Part shown: in pieces, positions 44,985 through 53,956 of the stretch
Layout: each line of letters starts with the position of its first letter
Position numbering within the stretch: position 1 is the stretch's first letter
Origin: Acholeplasmatales bacterium
GTDB taxonomy: Bacteria; Bacillota_I; Bacilli_A; Acholeplasmatales; JAEDCM01
Reading direction: 5' to 3'
Assembly (NCBI GenBank): GCA_017961685.1
Contig: JAGCWW010000040.1
Location: 1 to 64,000, forward strand
Length of the DNA: 64,000 nt
The notes under the pieces: generated by a model
Database searches by the model: none
What the model was told of the DNA's origin: nothing
The model's input: only the letters and a program-made list of their open reading frames with translations
Translations under genes and position numbers: made by a program

Positions 44985-45354
44985 TGTCTTTAGCGATATT
45001 GTCTAATAATTTATTATTGAAAGCTTTGGCTTTATCATCATCTAAATTTGTATAGACTTTTGTTAGATTGATTGCTTCATTTATGATTACTTTCTTATCT
45101 AATTTCTTTTCAAGTAGTTCAAAAGTCGCAACTCTAACGATAGCTAAATCTACTAGGTTTAATCTATTAATTGTGTAATTAAATAAATTCTTAGAGATAA
45201 TTGAATCAATTTCTTCCTTTTTCTCTAATACACCTTTAATTAATTCAACTGCATAATCATCAGTTTCGTTATAGTCGATTTCTCCTGTCATATGATATGC
45301 ATAAAGCTTTTCAACAGCCTTACTTCTACTTTTTGTTCTATTAGTTAAATCCAT
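44971..45354 (-). CDS. nusB: transcription antitermination factor NusB
   Basis: Binds boxA RNA with S10 in rRNA antitermination. RSKAVEKLYAYHMTGE near the start, and VIINEAINLTKVYTNLDDDK near the C terminus, match the family. About 127 residues. ATG at 45354 (AAGGA 9 bases upstream) is favoured over the ATG at 45363, which lies on the site itself. First gene of nusB-xseA-xseB-dxs-tlyA-recN. Confidence 0.92.
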   Translation of the reverse strand: MDLTNRTKSRSKAVEKLYAYHMTGEIDYNETDDYAVELIKGVLEKKEEIDSIISKNLFNYTINRLNLVDLAIVRVATFELLEKKLDKKVIINEAINLTKVYTNLDDDKAKAFNNKLLDNIAKDIASR

Positions 45355-45388
45355 AATAATCATTCCTTTACTAATTTATTCACTTTTT

Positions 45389-45397
45389 ATTATATCA
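45389..45397 (-). promoter_or_regulatory. extended -10 promoter of the nusB operon
   Basis: TGATATAAT on the minus strand, about 35 bases upstream of nusB. Confidence 0.6.
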
Positions 45398-45462
45398 TAA
45401 AATATAATAAATATTTACTAATTCTTTAATTTTTCAAAAAATAGTTATACCCAATTAAAAAA

Positions 45463-45480
45463 AGGCTTTATTAAGCACTA
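45463..45480 (-). terminator. weak terminator after the DUF898-like gene
   Basis: A short stem GCTT/AAGC with flanking weak pairs, followed by seven T on the minus strand. The stem is poor but the T run is clear. Confidence 0.5.
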
Positions 45481-46257
45481 ATTTACTTCTTTCAAGCCTT
45501 CATGTTCTATATTTTCAGTATCTATTTCATTCTTAAATTCAGTATTTTCAATTATATATCTATTTATTCTAAAGAATAAGTATGGTCCATATAGTAATAA
45601 TGTTAAAGCCAAGAAAACAATACCTGTAAAGAAGATATAACAAATTCTTAGAACACTACCTCTAAACTTTAAATCATTACCATCAACGTATCTTCTACTC
45701 TGGTAGAATCTTTCTCTTATGTTTAAAGCAAAAGGATAGCCAATAAAACCTGTAAGTAAGAAAATAACTTTATAAATAATTGATGATAAAAATATTTTAT
45801 ACATCTCTAGTCTTAATCCTGACTCTTTTTTCTCTTCATCTAAAAGGTGAGTATGCTTACTTCTATATGAATAAAATCTTGAGTTTATTAAAAGTACGAA
45901 TAATGTTGAAAATAAAATACCCCATATTTTTGTTAATATTTTTCGAAACTGAGCTAACCCATCTTCACTATAACCATTGGCCTTCATTATACCCAAAGTA
46001 CTCCCACCAATAATAGCAGCAACTGAAAAGATTGCTCCACCAATTAATAGACCTGTTAAATAGATAAGATACATTCTATTTGTTCTACCATCATAGGTTA
46101 ATTTTTTACCATTTATTTTACTATTATTTATTAACCAAGTATGATATTTATTAAAGGCATAAGGATACATAAAAGTTAAAGAAAAAATGACTGTAAAAAA
46201 GTAAGCAAGTGTATAAACATATGCAGTTAGTCTACTTACATTAAGCTCACTTTTCAT
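45478..46257 (-). CDS. DUF898-like membrane protein with internal duplication
   Basis: 259 residues with six or so predicted helices. Two similar blocks occur: YPYAFNKYHTWLINNSKING then KKLTYDGR (about residues 31-58), and YPFALNIRERFYQSRRYVDG then NDLKFRG (about 175-202), each followed by a hydrophobic stretch. This layout resembles DUF898 (YjgN) proteins, whose function is unknown. It is next to two other membrane genes. Confidence 0.6.
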   Translation of the reverse strand: MKSELNVSRLTAYVYTLAYFFTVIFSLTFMYPYAFNKYHTWLINNSKINGKKLTYDGRTNRMYLIYLTGLLIGGAIFSVAAIIGGSTLGIMKANGYSEDGLAQFRKILTKIWGILFSTLFVLLINSRFYSYRSKHTHLLDEEKKESGLRLEMYKIFLSSIIYKVIFLLTGFIGYPFALNIRERFYQSRRYVDGNDLKFRGSVLRICYIFFTGIVFLALTLLLYGPYLFFRINRYIIENTEFKNEIDTENIEHEGLKEVN

Positions 46258-46273
46258 TAATCATTTTCCTCCG

Positions 46274-46879
46274 TTAAATCCCTATTTCTAGCTCTTTTTG
46301 AGTTTGTTCTAGCTTTTCTCTTTTTTCTTTTTTAATCTCTTTTGTTCTTATTACAATAGTTACAATAGATAATACTAAAGTAATACAGTTAAATATAATT
46401 ACAGGATAAAGCATGACAAAGAATCCATAAGTTAACCAGAAAATAGAATTAAATATTAAACCTATTTTAATTAAGATTTCGGCTATCTTATCATCCATTG
46501 TTTTAACAAAAGTTATAATAACAAAAGTTGAATAAATAATAGTTGCGCATATTGGTAGATATCCATACCAAACATTATCACTTAAGAATATATTTAGTAA
46601 GACTCCACCTACTACCGCAATAAATAAGAAAATAAGTGATACTACTAACTTTGTTTTCTTTTTATCCTCTTTTACGAAAAGCAATACTATATTTCTAAAG
46701 AAGGCTGTCATTTCTTGCATTGTTGCACTATATGCCTTCTGTAGTATTTCGGCAATAGTCGATAATATATAGTTTGAATTTTGGAATACTAATATCTTCT
46801 TTTTATTTTTAAGTAAGGCTGAAGATGTAAATAAAGTATTACCCATTAAAGATAAAATATTTGCGATAATAAGTATCAT
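46274..46879 (-). CDS. YgjV-like inner membrane protein
   Basis: 201 residues, about six to seven helices, with the look of the YgjV family (a short first helix, then SALLKNKKKILVFQNSNYIL and TAFFRNIVLLFVKEDKKKTK). Function unknown. The C terminus is a charged helix. It is upstream of the DUF898-like gene by about 16 bases, so the two are co-transcribed. Confidence 0.6.
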   Translation of the reverse strand: MILIIANILSLMGNTLFTSSALLKNKKKILVFQNSNYILSTIAEILQKAYSATMQEMTAFFRNIVLLFVKEDKKKTKLVVSLIFLFIAVVGGVLLNIFLSDNVWYGYLPICATIIYSTFVIITFVKTMDDKIAEILIKIGLIFNSIFWLTYGFFVMLYPVIIFNCITLVLSIVTIVIRTKEIKKEKREKLEQTQKELEIGI

Positions 46880-46945
46880 TTTTAATCACCTAAGATATTA
46901 TATATAAATTAAAAATTTAATTATATCAATTTTATTAAGAGTTTA

Positions 46946-47626
46946 TTATATTTCTTCTACTTCTTCATCTTTCTTTAAATCATTTGGAATCCATAAATGT
47001 TTATTTATAGCATAGCTTAATAAGCCAAGAATTATCGCATAGAATTTACCTATATATGATCCAAGTAAAATGTAGATGAATGCATCTAATTTTTGATATA
47101 CAATTAAGGAATAACCATAATAAATTGTTGAATTAATAATACTTGATATTAAAACACAAATAAAGAATGATAAATAAACATTAACATTTTTATTCATTAG
47201 TTTTTCAAAGATATATAGCATTACCCAAATACCTATAAATGTTCCTATGGCTGATGCGATATATCCAAAGAAAGTCTTTAATAATTCACTACTATATCCA
47301 AATGATGATGTAGTAGCAAATAATTCTATTACTGAACTTAAAAGTACGGCTGCTATAGCTGATGAAGTTAAAATTTTAGCTTTTCTAACTCCATATTCTT
47401 TTGCGCATATTATTACTGTAAAAGTAAAGCCTGTATAAAGGATAGAATCTATCGCAAAAATGATTTTGCCTAGTTCTACAGGAACACTTGATGCATTATA
47501 AATATTCGCATTAACCGCAAAGCCTATAGCGAATGTAAAAAGCATCGCATAATCATACCACTTACGGCAAAACGTAAGTAACATAAATAGTATTACACCA
47601 AATATTGCTAAAAGAAATAGATTCAT
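46946..47626 (-). CDS. VUT/YhhQ-like membrane transporter (queuosine-precursor type?)
   Basis: 226 residues with about six helices. The helix spacing and the AIDSILYTGFTFTVIICAKE, YGVRKAK and SSFGYSSELL segments recall the VUT/YhhQ family, several members of which import queuosine precursors. The match is by look only, and no preQ1 riboswitch lies upstream. An unrelated polytopic membrane protein is possible. Confidence 0.4.
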   Translation of the reverse strand: MNLFLLAIFGVILFMLLTFCRKWYDYAMLFTFAIGFAVNANIYNASSVPVELGKIIFAIDSILYTGFTFTVIICAKEYGVRKAKILTSSAIAAVLLSSVIELFATTSSFGYSSELLKTFFGYIASAIGTFIGIWVMLYIFEKLMNKNVNVYLSFFICVLISSIINSTIYYGYSLIVYQKLDAFIYILLGSYIGKFYAIILGLLSYAINKHLWIPNDLKKDEEVEEI

Positions 47627-47638
47627 ATAATCACTCCT

Positions 47639-48271
47639 TTATTCAACAGTATATATTACTAATAATTTTCCTTTCTTAACCTTAATAAAAGCTGGTTTAT
47701 CTATAAATTCATTATCTATTCCAAGAGGAAAACTATTAGATAAAGTTGCATTATTTAATTCATATTTTAAATTCTTTAAAGTAACTCCACTTACCTTACC
47801 ACTTAAAGCAAAAATAGAAATATAACCATTACCAGTTAAAGATATTTCTTCATCTTTTAAGATGATTATACGTTTAGATTCATCAATTATATAGCCATTA
47901 GCATTATTATCTTTAATATAGGCTAATATTTGAATATTAGCTATAGAATGTTCTAACCTACCGCCTAAGCATCCATATAAACAAAATTCATTATATCCCA
48001 TTTCTAAGCCATATTTAACGGCATCGACAACGTCTGTATCATCTTTAATCGGATTAAGCTTAACTATTTTTTTAATATTTTTATTATCTATCTTTTCGAT
48101 ATCAAAAGAATCAAAATCACCAATTAATAAATCAATAGATAACTTATCACAATTATCTAATTTTAGATAATTATTATATCCCCCATCACAAACAATAAGA
48201 AAGTCTTCATCTGTTTTTATTATTTGTTTTTCGCTAAATTCTCCCGCACCAATTATAATACATCTATTCAT
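47639..48271 (-). CDS. thiN: thiamine pyrophosphokinase
   Basis: Converts thiamine to TPP. VCDGGYNNYL (about residues 28-37), LLIGDFDSFD (about 49-58), DDTDVVDAVKYGLEMGYNEF (about 76-95) and YGCLGGRLEHSIANI (about 98-112) are the family motifs. Length 210. It supplies the cofactor of Dxs. No TPP riboswitch is seen. Confidence 0.92.
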   Translation of the reverse strand: MNRCIIIGAGEFSEKQIIKTDEDFLIVCDGGYNNYLKLDNCDKLSIDLLIGDFDSFDIEKIDNKNIKKIVKLNPIKDDTDVVDAVKYGLEMGYNEFCLYGCLGGRLEHSIANIQILAYIKDNNANGYIIDESKRIIILKDEEISLTGNGYISIFALSGKVSGVTLKNLKYELNNATLSNSFPLGIDNEFIDKPAFIKVKKGKLLVIYTVE

Positions 48272-48279
48272 AATTTCAC

Positions 48280-49395
48280 CTAGAATAATGGTTTAATATT
48301 ATCCTTACAACTATGTGTATGTTCTTCTTCACATGCTGATTCATTATCATAATTAAGTGAACCTTTAATATAATCTTCAATAGCACTTGTGGCATTACCA
48401 GTTACACCTGCATAAAGTTTAATTCCAACTTCATTAAGCTTACTTACAGCACCATATCCAAGGTTACCACAAATTAAAGTATTAACATTTAAACCTTTAA
48501 GATAATCTATTAAAGCACAATGAGTTATACCTTTATTGTCTATTACATATTCATTGACTATTTTTTTATTATCAATTTCAAAAATTTTAAAAAATTCAGT
48601 TTTTCCAAAATGTTGGAATACATTTCCTTTATCATAAGTGATTGCTACTTTTTCCATATCTTTATCCTTCTTCTTTAATTCTTTTTTATATTTTTTAATA
48701 TCAAAATCAACTAAGCTATTCATTTCTCCTCTCATAGCTTCAGCCAATTCATCATTAGTTTGATACTTTTCTTTTAATTCACTATATTTTTTAGATGGCA
48801 TTATAACAAAAGTATTTTTCTTCTTTATTAAATACCCTACATATATGTCTAGATCATAACCTCTTTTATATAGCTTTTCTAGTGATATGGCAAAACCACT
48901 ATAAAAGTAAGGTATTTCTTTTTTATATCCTTTAGATGAATCTTCAGGGAATATTACAACACATCTATTATTTTTAACTGAATCAATAGTTTCATTAAGT
49001 GTTGTGACAAAACGTAGGTCTGTATATGTTGGAATGATTCTCATTCCCTTATAATATCCAGCAACAAACGGACAGACAATAGTTCCAACTATCCAGGCTA
49101 GAAATTTTGGTAAATGTTTCTTTTCATGATAATAAGTTGTTGTTAAATATTTATGAACTGATTTAAAACCTAAAGTCATTTCATAAGTGCCCCAAATTCT
49201 TAAATCATTTTTAAAGTAACTATCAATTTTAAGTGGACTTTTTTTACCACAATGATTTACTAAAAAATAATAAGGTTTATCTTTTGGAAATTCATCTCCT
49301 AAAAATAATAATTTAGGTCTTCTAACAATAATTCTTACTATTAAATTTGAAAATCTAAATGCAAATGATTTTCTTCTTTTTTTAAAATCTTTCAT
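48280..49395 (-). CDS. acyltransferase-like protein fused to a NifX/NafY-type domain
   Basis: Residues about 1-245 resemble a PlsC-type acyltransferase: FLVNHCGKKSPLKIDSYF at the position of the NHxxxxD motif and VVIFPEDSSKGY at the FPEG position. The canonical HX4D spacing is lost, so activity is doubtful. Residues about 247-345 match the NifX/NafY fold that binds iron-molybdenum cofactor precursors: VAITYDKGNVFQHFGKTEFF, then LICGNLGYGAVSKLNEVGIK and LYAGVTGNA. The tail has a Cys/His-rich motif (CEEEHTHSC). ATG at 49395 follows AGGTGA. I know of no standard protein with this pairing. Confidence 0.75.
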   Translation of the reverse strand: MKDFKKRRKSFAFRFSNLIVRIIVRRPKLLFLGDEFPKDKPYYFLVNHCGKKSPLKIDSYFKNDLRIWGTYEMTLGFKSVHKYLTTTYYHEKKHLPKFLAWIVGTIVCPFVAGYYKGMRIIPTYTDLRFVTTLNETIDSVKNNRCVVIFPEDSSKGYKKEIPYFYSGFAISLEKLYKRGYDLDIYVGYLIKKKNTFVIMPSKKYSELKEKYQTNDELAEAMRGEMNSLVDFDIKKYKKELKKKDKDMEKVAITYDKGNVFQHFGKTEFFKIFEIDNKKIVNEYVIDNKGITHCALIDYLKGLNVNTLICGNLGYGAVSKLNEVGIKLYAGVTGNATSAIEDYIKGSLNYDNESACEEEHTHSCKDNIKPLF

Positions 49396-49428
49396 ATAGT
49401 TCACCTACATTATTATTTTATCAAAAAA

Positions 49429-49459
49429 AATAGACCATTTCTATATAAATGGCCTATTT
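49429..49459 (-). terminator. Rho-independent terminator after the large membrane gene
   Basis: 12-base arms AATAGGCCATTT/AAATGGTCTATT (one wobble) with a 7-base loop and a run of T on the minus strand. Confidence 0.85.
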
Positions 49460-50545
49460 TTCCTTATTTGCTTCACAGAATTTTCTAAATTCTTCAATTC
49501 CCTTTATTTCAGGTAATATTTTATCGATTATGTATTTTTCATTTGATGATTCATATTCAACTAAAGAATCATAAATTTTATCATAATATACTAAGAAAGC
49601 TACAGCATTGATATATCCTTCATCATCTAATTCAAACTTCTTATCTAGTCTCATTTGAACCATATAGAATATTTCATAGAATACTCCTGGAGTATGATTA
49701 GCAATATTTGTTTTATCAAATTGTGAAACACATGCTTTAATTAATTCTTCTAAACGCTTTTCATTAGCAATATATTCTTTAGCTTTATTCTTACATTCAA
49801 GTTGGTACTTACCAAACTTAATTTTGATTTCATCATCATCACGTTTTTCATTACGATCTTTCTTCTTTTGTGCTTCAAGATCTTCAATAATTTTCTTATC
49901 TGATTTAGTTCTTAAATATTCATTTGAAGTTTGTTTTTCAGCTTTATTTTTATCAACTAAATAAAGTATTCCACTATTATCAACATCCATTGAAATACCT
50001 ATAACTACATAGTTAATACAATCAGTAATAAATCCTGATAAGAAATGAATAGATAATTGCACAACTAAGGCAACTATTGATAATGTAATACCTATCATTC
50101 TTGATGTTGTTGAACCATATTTTATGATTTCAAATATCGCAAAGCCAATAGAGAATAATTTAATAAATAGTTTAAAGAATAATAAGGAATTCCTCTTTAT
50201 TTTCTTATACCAATTAAAACTTCTTTTTTCTAAGAAATTCATTTCTTTTCTACTTGCTTTAAATAGTATAACATCAAGTATAGTTGATACGATTAATAAG
50301 AATGATAAAACTGAATAAATAACAATATTAAATACATCAGGTTTTGAATAAATCATAAAGCCATAGAAACATAAGAATATTACAGAAGCTAATACGCTAA
50401 TAAATAAAGTAATATCTTCTATCTTACGCTTAATGATATTTATAGCTGCCATAGAATAGTCTGTACTTACAGCTTTTCTACCATCACTAGCTTTATATAT
50501 GGCGTCATTAACGGCTTTACCTACTATTTTTCCAAATATGCCCAT
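49454..50545 (-). CDS. four-helix membrane protein with cytoplasmic C-terminal domain, unknown
   Basis: 363 residues. Four predicted helices lie at about residues 43-65, 72-92, 118-138 and 148-178. They are followed by a charged linker (about 205-240, Lys/Glu/Asp-rich) and an alpha-helical soluble domain of about 120 residues. No catalytic motif is visible and I do not recognise a family. The start MGIFGKIVGKA has GGAGTGG upstream. It lies between the diguanylate cyclase and the acyltransferase-NifX genes. Confidence 0.7.
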   Translation of the reverse strand: MGIFGKIVGKAVNDAIYKASDGRKAVSTDYSMAAINIIKRKIEDITLFISVLASVIFLCFYGFMIYSKPDVFNIVIYSVLSFLLIVSTILDVILFKASRKEMNFLEKRSFNWYKKIKRNSLLFFKLFIKLFSIGFAIFEIIKYGSTTSRMIGITLSIVALVVQLSIHFLSGFITDCINYVVIGISMDVDNSGILYLVDKNKAEKQTSNEYLRTKSDKKIIEDLEAQKKKDRNEKRDDDEIKIKFGKYQLECKNKAKEYIANEKRLEELIKACVSQFDKTNIANHTPGVFYEIFYMVQMRLDKKFELDDEGYINAVAFLVYYDKIYDSLVEYESSNEKYIIDKILPEIKGIEEFRKFCEANKEK

Positions 50546-50584
50546 TTTACCACTCCTTCCTTAAATAGTATATCACAAATTTAA

Positions 50585-51757
50585 TTATTTTCTATCCCAT
50601 TCAGGATGGGCTTTATGCTTTTCTTGTTTATCTAAATACATCTTTTCATCAATATCTTTCATAACTTCATCAATACTACTATTCTTTAAATCTACTTTAG
50701 AATAGCCTAGTGATATAGATAATTCATATTGAGCTTTCTTTTGCTTATTAAAGTTATCAAAAATATCATTAATATTTTTAACTATTTTATTAATCATCGC
50801 ATCATTTTGCGTATTAAGTATAACTATAAATTCATCACCCGCAAAACGAATTACAGCTCCATATGGTCCTACAGCTTCTCTAAGTAGATCACCTGTGACA
50901 ACTAGTGCTTCATCACCAACGGAGTGACCAAAATTATCATTAATTAATTTAAAGCCATTTAAATCTAACATCATCGCAGTAAAGTCTCTACTTCGACTTG
51001 CCTTTTCCATGACATTCTTAAGTAAATCTAGGAATAATCTATTATATAGTTTTGTAAGTCTATCTCTATATAATGTATCATTTTGTAGTGCCATAAATAA
51101 GAAATCAACTGTTAGTGCAGCACCAATCCAAATAGTTGATATATCTGGTAAGAAATATTGAACTATGGCTGCGACTACCATTGGTAGTAGGAAAAACCAT
51201 ACTGGGAAGAACTTTAAAAGTCCACCTTTAAGTCTAACATAAATATAAAAACCAAATGTATCAATTAATAAAATAAGGGCGAATATGTAGAATAAGAAAT
51301 AACCAAATCCACCTCTAGAGAACGAATGATCAGTTACATCAAAAACAATTGGTGTAAATATATTTACTATTAATAAAATTACTGAAACTGTTGTGATTAT
51401 ATAAGCCATATATAATCTTATTCTATCTACATAACCTTTCAGTCTATAAGAGAAATATAGATTAAAACAAATCAAGCCCGTAACTAATCCAATTCTTATT
51501 AAGCTACAAGTTAAATAAATCATTATGTCATTGAATAAGGTAGCGTTACTTGCACTAAATACTTCATATTTTGTATCAAATACATAAGATAGGGCATCTA
51601 GAATTGTTGAATAAAAAATAATAGTAAGCATTATTTTTAAAAATGTATTTGATTTATTTTTTTCTTTTAACATGAAGGCACTTGTTAAGCCTGTATATAA
51701 AGTTATTAATAAAGCAATTCCATCTACAAGAAATACCGTAATTAAGTCTTTATTCAT
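50585..51757 (-). CDS. membrane diguanylate cyclase (GGDEF domain, AGDEF variant)
   Basis: Seven or so N-terminal helices (about residues 1-225) form a membrane sensor of 7TM type. The GGDEF domain follows: RDRLTKLYNRLFLD, then MLDLNGFKLINDNFGHSVGD, then VIRFAGDEFIVILN, so the signature is AGDEF. AGDEF enzymes can be active. No RxxD product-inhibition site precedes the signature. Length 390. There are no EAL domains in the window. Confidence 0.88.
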   Translation of the reverse strand: MNKDLITVFLVDGIALLITLYTGLTSAFMLKEKNKSNTFLKIMLTIIFYSTILDALSYVFDTKYEVFSASNATLFNDIMIYLTCSLIRIGLVTGLICFNLYFSYRLKGYVDRIRLYMAYIITTVSVILLIVNIFTPIVFDVTDHSFSRGGFGYFLFYIFALILLIDTFGFYIYVRLKGGLLKFFPVWFFLLPMVVAAIVQYFLPDISTIWIGAALTVDFLFMALQNDTLYRDRLTKLYNRLFLDLLKNVMEKASRSRDFTAMMLDLNGFKLINDNFGHSVGDEALVVTGDLLREAVGPYGAVIRFAGDEFIVILNTQNDAMINKIVKNINDIFDNFNKQKKAQYELSISLGYSKVDLKNSSIDEVMKDIDEKMYLDKQEKHKAHPEWDRK

Positions 51758-51767
51758 AAATTACCTC

Positions 51768-52163
51768 CTATCCAAATAACATTTTTAAGAAGTCTTCTAC
51801 TTGATTAGATTCCTTCTTTCCAAAAGCACAATAATTAGAGAAATGTTCACAGTTATTATTTACTATACTATACTCACCTAAACCAGTTCCTAGCATGCTT
51901 CTAGCAAATTTAACTATCTCTTCTTTACTTCTTACCATTTTTAATTCTTCATCATTATATTCTCTAACTTCTACTACTCCACCATTTAAAAAGTAATCTA
52001 GAGTTGTAGAAATTATTAGTGCTGTAGCTGGTGATATTTCTGATCCACTAGGTGATGCATATTGTATTACTTCATCATCACTAACATATATTCCATGGTG
52101 AAAATATAAGCCTCTATTAACTCTTATTTGATCACCATAGTTTGGTTTCTTTTTTATCCACAT
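51768..52163 (-). CDS. LRAT/NlpC-P60-like cysteine hydrolase or acyltransferase
   Basis: About 131 residues in the lecithin-retinol acyltransferase fold: GDQIRVNRGLYFHHGIYVS (catalytic His, about residues 8-26) and the nucleophile in NNNCEHFSNYCAFG (about 108-121). Bacterial members are permuted NlpC/P60 relatives that act on lipids or amides. ATG at 52163 has GGGTG upstream; a GTG lies 9 bases earlier. It precedes the diguanylate cyclase by about 10 bases. Confidence 0.8.
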   Translation of the reverse strand: MWIKKKPNYGDQIRVNRGLYFHHGIYVSDDEVIQYASPSGSEISPATALIISTTLDYFLNGGVVEVREYNDEELKMVRSKEEIVKFARSMLGTGLGEYSIVNNNCEHFSNYCAFGKKESNQVEDFLKMLFG

Positions 52164-52233
52164 AAATATCACCCACTTATATATTTATTATACAATAAAA
52201 ATATATAGATTAATATAAACGATTTTAAAGAAA

Positions 52234-52257
52234 AAGTTGAAGAATTAACTTCAACTT
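52234..52257 (-). terminator. Rho-independent terminator after the ABC permease
   Basis: AAGTTGAAG/CTTCAACTT, 9 perfect pairs with a 6-base loop, then TTTCTTT on the minus strand. Confidence 0.85.
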
Positions 52258-52263
52258 ATCGTT

Positions 52264-53016
52264 TTATCTTTCTTTCATTTTCTTTTTGAATAATAAAATC
52301 GCAATTACAAATACTATAATAGTATAAGCTATAACGATTAGTAATGGTTTAATAAAATCATCAAATGTATCATTAACACCTAAAATCATATTTTGAATTA
52401 ATAGTGTTGCGTTTCTAAATGGTAATACTTCCATTACTACTTTCATACCACCACTTACCGATTCAACTGGAAACCACATACCAGAAAGTAATGATTGGCC
52501 TGTAATAATAATTGATGCGACTCCACCAACAGCTCTTTCATTACATAATGTACCAATTAAAATACCTAATCCAATAAACAAAATAGCAGTAACTAAACTT
52601 AATAAAATACCTAAAATCATACCAGCACAGAATATTGATGAATCAATTATTCCACCTACTATAAAGAATAAGATTGATTGCATTAGCGATAAAGGAATAA
52701 TCGCTAAAGCATAGGATAATATGAATTCATGAGATTTTGCTTTTGATACATATAATCTAGTTAAAAATGAAGTATTTCTATCTATTGAAAGTAAGAATCC
52801 AACAAATAGAGCAATAAAGCTTTGAGAGAATACTACTATTCCTGGAGCAAGATATTTCATATCAAATTGACTAGTCTTACCATGGAATAGGAAGTAGAAT
52901 AATATTTCCATTACTAGTGGAAGTCCAAAGATAAATATTAATGAGATTGGATCTCTAAATAATTCTTTTAAATTTCTTTTAGCTAGTGCTAAAGTTCTTT
53001 TAATTGACTTACTCAT
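52264..53016 (-). CDS. ABC-2 type transporter permease
   Basis: 250 residues with six predicted helices. RNLKELFRDPISLIFIFGLP at the start and ESVSGGMKVVMEVLPFRNA near residue 185 are typical of ABC-2 exporters of drugs, antibiotics or lipids. It overlaps its ATPase by 8 bases. Cargo unknown. Confidence 0.9.
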   Translation of the reverse strand: MSKSIKRTLALAKRNLKELFRDPISLIFIFGLPLVMEILFYFLFHGKTSQFDMKYLAPGIVVFSQSFIALFVGFLLSIDRNTSFLTRLYVSKAKSHEFILSYALAIIPLSLMQSILFFIVGGIIDSSIFCAGMILGILLSLVTAILFIGLGILIGTLCNERAVGGVASIIITGQSLLSGMWFPVESVSGGMKVVMEVLPFRNATLLIQNMILGVNDTFDDFIKPLLIVIAYTIIVFVIAILLFKKKMKER

Positions 53017-53746
53017 TTATCTCACCTCCAGCAACAATTTCGATGAAGGCATCTTCAACATTAGTTTTATTTGTTTTACTAAATAATTCATCTTTAGTAC
53101 CAACAAATAATAAATCTCCTTCTTTCATTATACCGATTCTATCTGATAAGCTTTCAGCTTCTTCCATATAATGAGTAGTTAAAATAATAGTCATTTTACC
53201 TTTTAAAGATTTAATTGTATTCCATAGTTCACGTCTTGCGATTACATCAAGACCTAAAGTTGGTTCATCTAAGAATAAAACTTTAGGTTTAGATATTAAA
53301 GCAAGTGCTATAGATAGTTTTCTTTGCCAACCACCTGAAAGCTTTTGAGCTTTTTTATTTTTAACCTTATCTAAGCTAAAAGTTTCAAAAACATATTTAA
53401 TAGCTTCTTCTGTTTCTTCTTTAGATAAACCTTGAATACTTGCATAAAACTTTATGTTTTCTAAAACTGTTAGTTTTCTAGCGATTGATGTTTCTTGCAT
53501 AGATATATCAATATATTCTTTAACTTTATTACTATCTTTAGTAACAGAACTACCAAAGATAAAGGCATCTCCGCTTGTTGGTTTAGTTAGAGTTGCTAGC
53601 ATTTTAATTGTTGTTGTTTTACCGGCACCATTTACACCAAGTAGGGAAAATAATTCTCCTTCTTCAATTTCTAAATTTAAATTATTTACAGCAACAGTAT
53701 CCTTATATTCTTTTCTTAAATTACTTGTTTTGATTGCTTCCATCAT
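53009..53746 (-). CDS. ABC transporter ATP-binding protein
   Basis: Energises the permease. Walker A LLGVNGAGKTTTIKM (about residues 35-49), signature LSGGWQRKLSIALAL (about 133-147), Walker B VLFLDEPTLGLD (about 153-164) and the switch His in ILTTHYMEEAESLSDRIG. The start ATGATG at 53746 has AGGAGG 5 bases upstream and lies inside the 3' end of the AbrB gene. The three genes form one operon. Confidence 0.93.
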   Translation of the reverse strand: MMEAIKTSNLRKEYKDTVAVNNLNLEIEEGELFSLLGVNGAGKTTTIKMLATLTKPTSGDAFIFGSSVTKDSNKVKEYIDISMQETSIARKLTVLENIKFYASIQGLSKEETEEAIKYVFETFSLDKVKNKKAQKLSGGWQRKLSIALALISKPKVLFLDEPTLGLDVIARRELWNTIKSLKGKMTIILTTHYMEEAESLSDRIGIMKEGDLLFVGTKDELFSKTNKTNVEDAFIEIVAGGEINE

Positions 53747-53945
53747 TAACACCTCCTGGCATTAATTCATAAAATAGGTCACTTTTCATAAGAGCAATAC
53801 CTCTATGAAGATCACCTAAAACGATTAATGTATCTCCTTCCTTGATGTCAAACATCTTTCTAGCTACAGCTGGAATTGTTATTTGACCTTTAGGTCCAAC
53901 TTTAACAGTTACTAAGAATCTATCTTCTAATGTTACTTCTTTCAT
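53721..53945 (-). CDS. AbrB/SpoVT-type DNA-binding regulator
   Basis: 74 residues in the swapped-hairpin fold: FLVTVKVGPKGQITIPAVAR then KMFDIKEGDTLIVLG (about residues 10-44). Such proteins bind DNA as dimers through repeated AT-rich sites. It is the first gene of the ABC operon, and three 9-base repeats lie in its own leader, which suggests autoregulation. Confidence 0.88.
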   Translation of the reverse strand: MKEVTLEDRFLVTVKVGPKGQITIPAVARKMFDIKEGDTLIVLGDLHRGIALMKSDLFYELMPGGVNDGSNQNK

Positions 53946-53956
53946 TATATTTCCTC

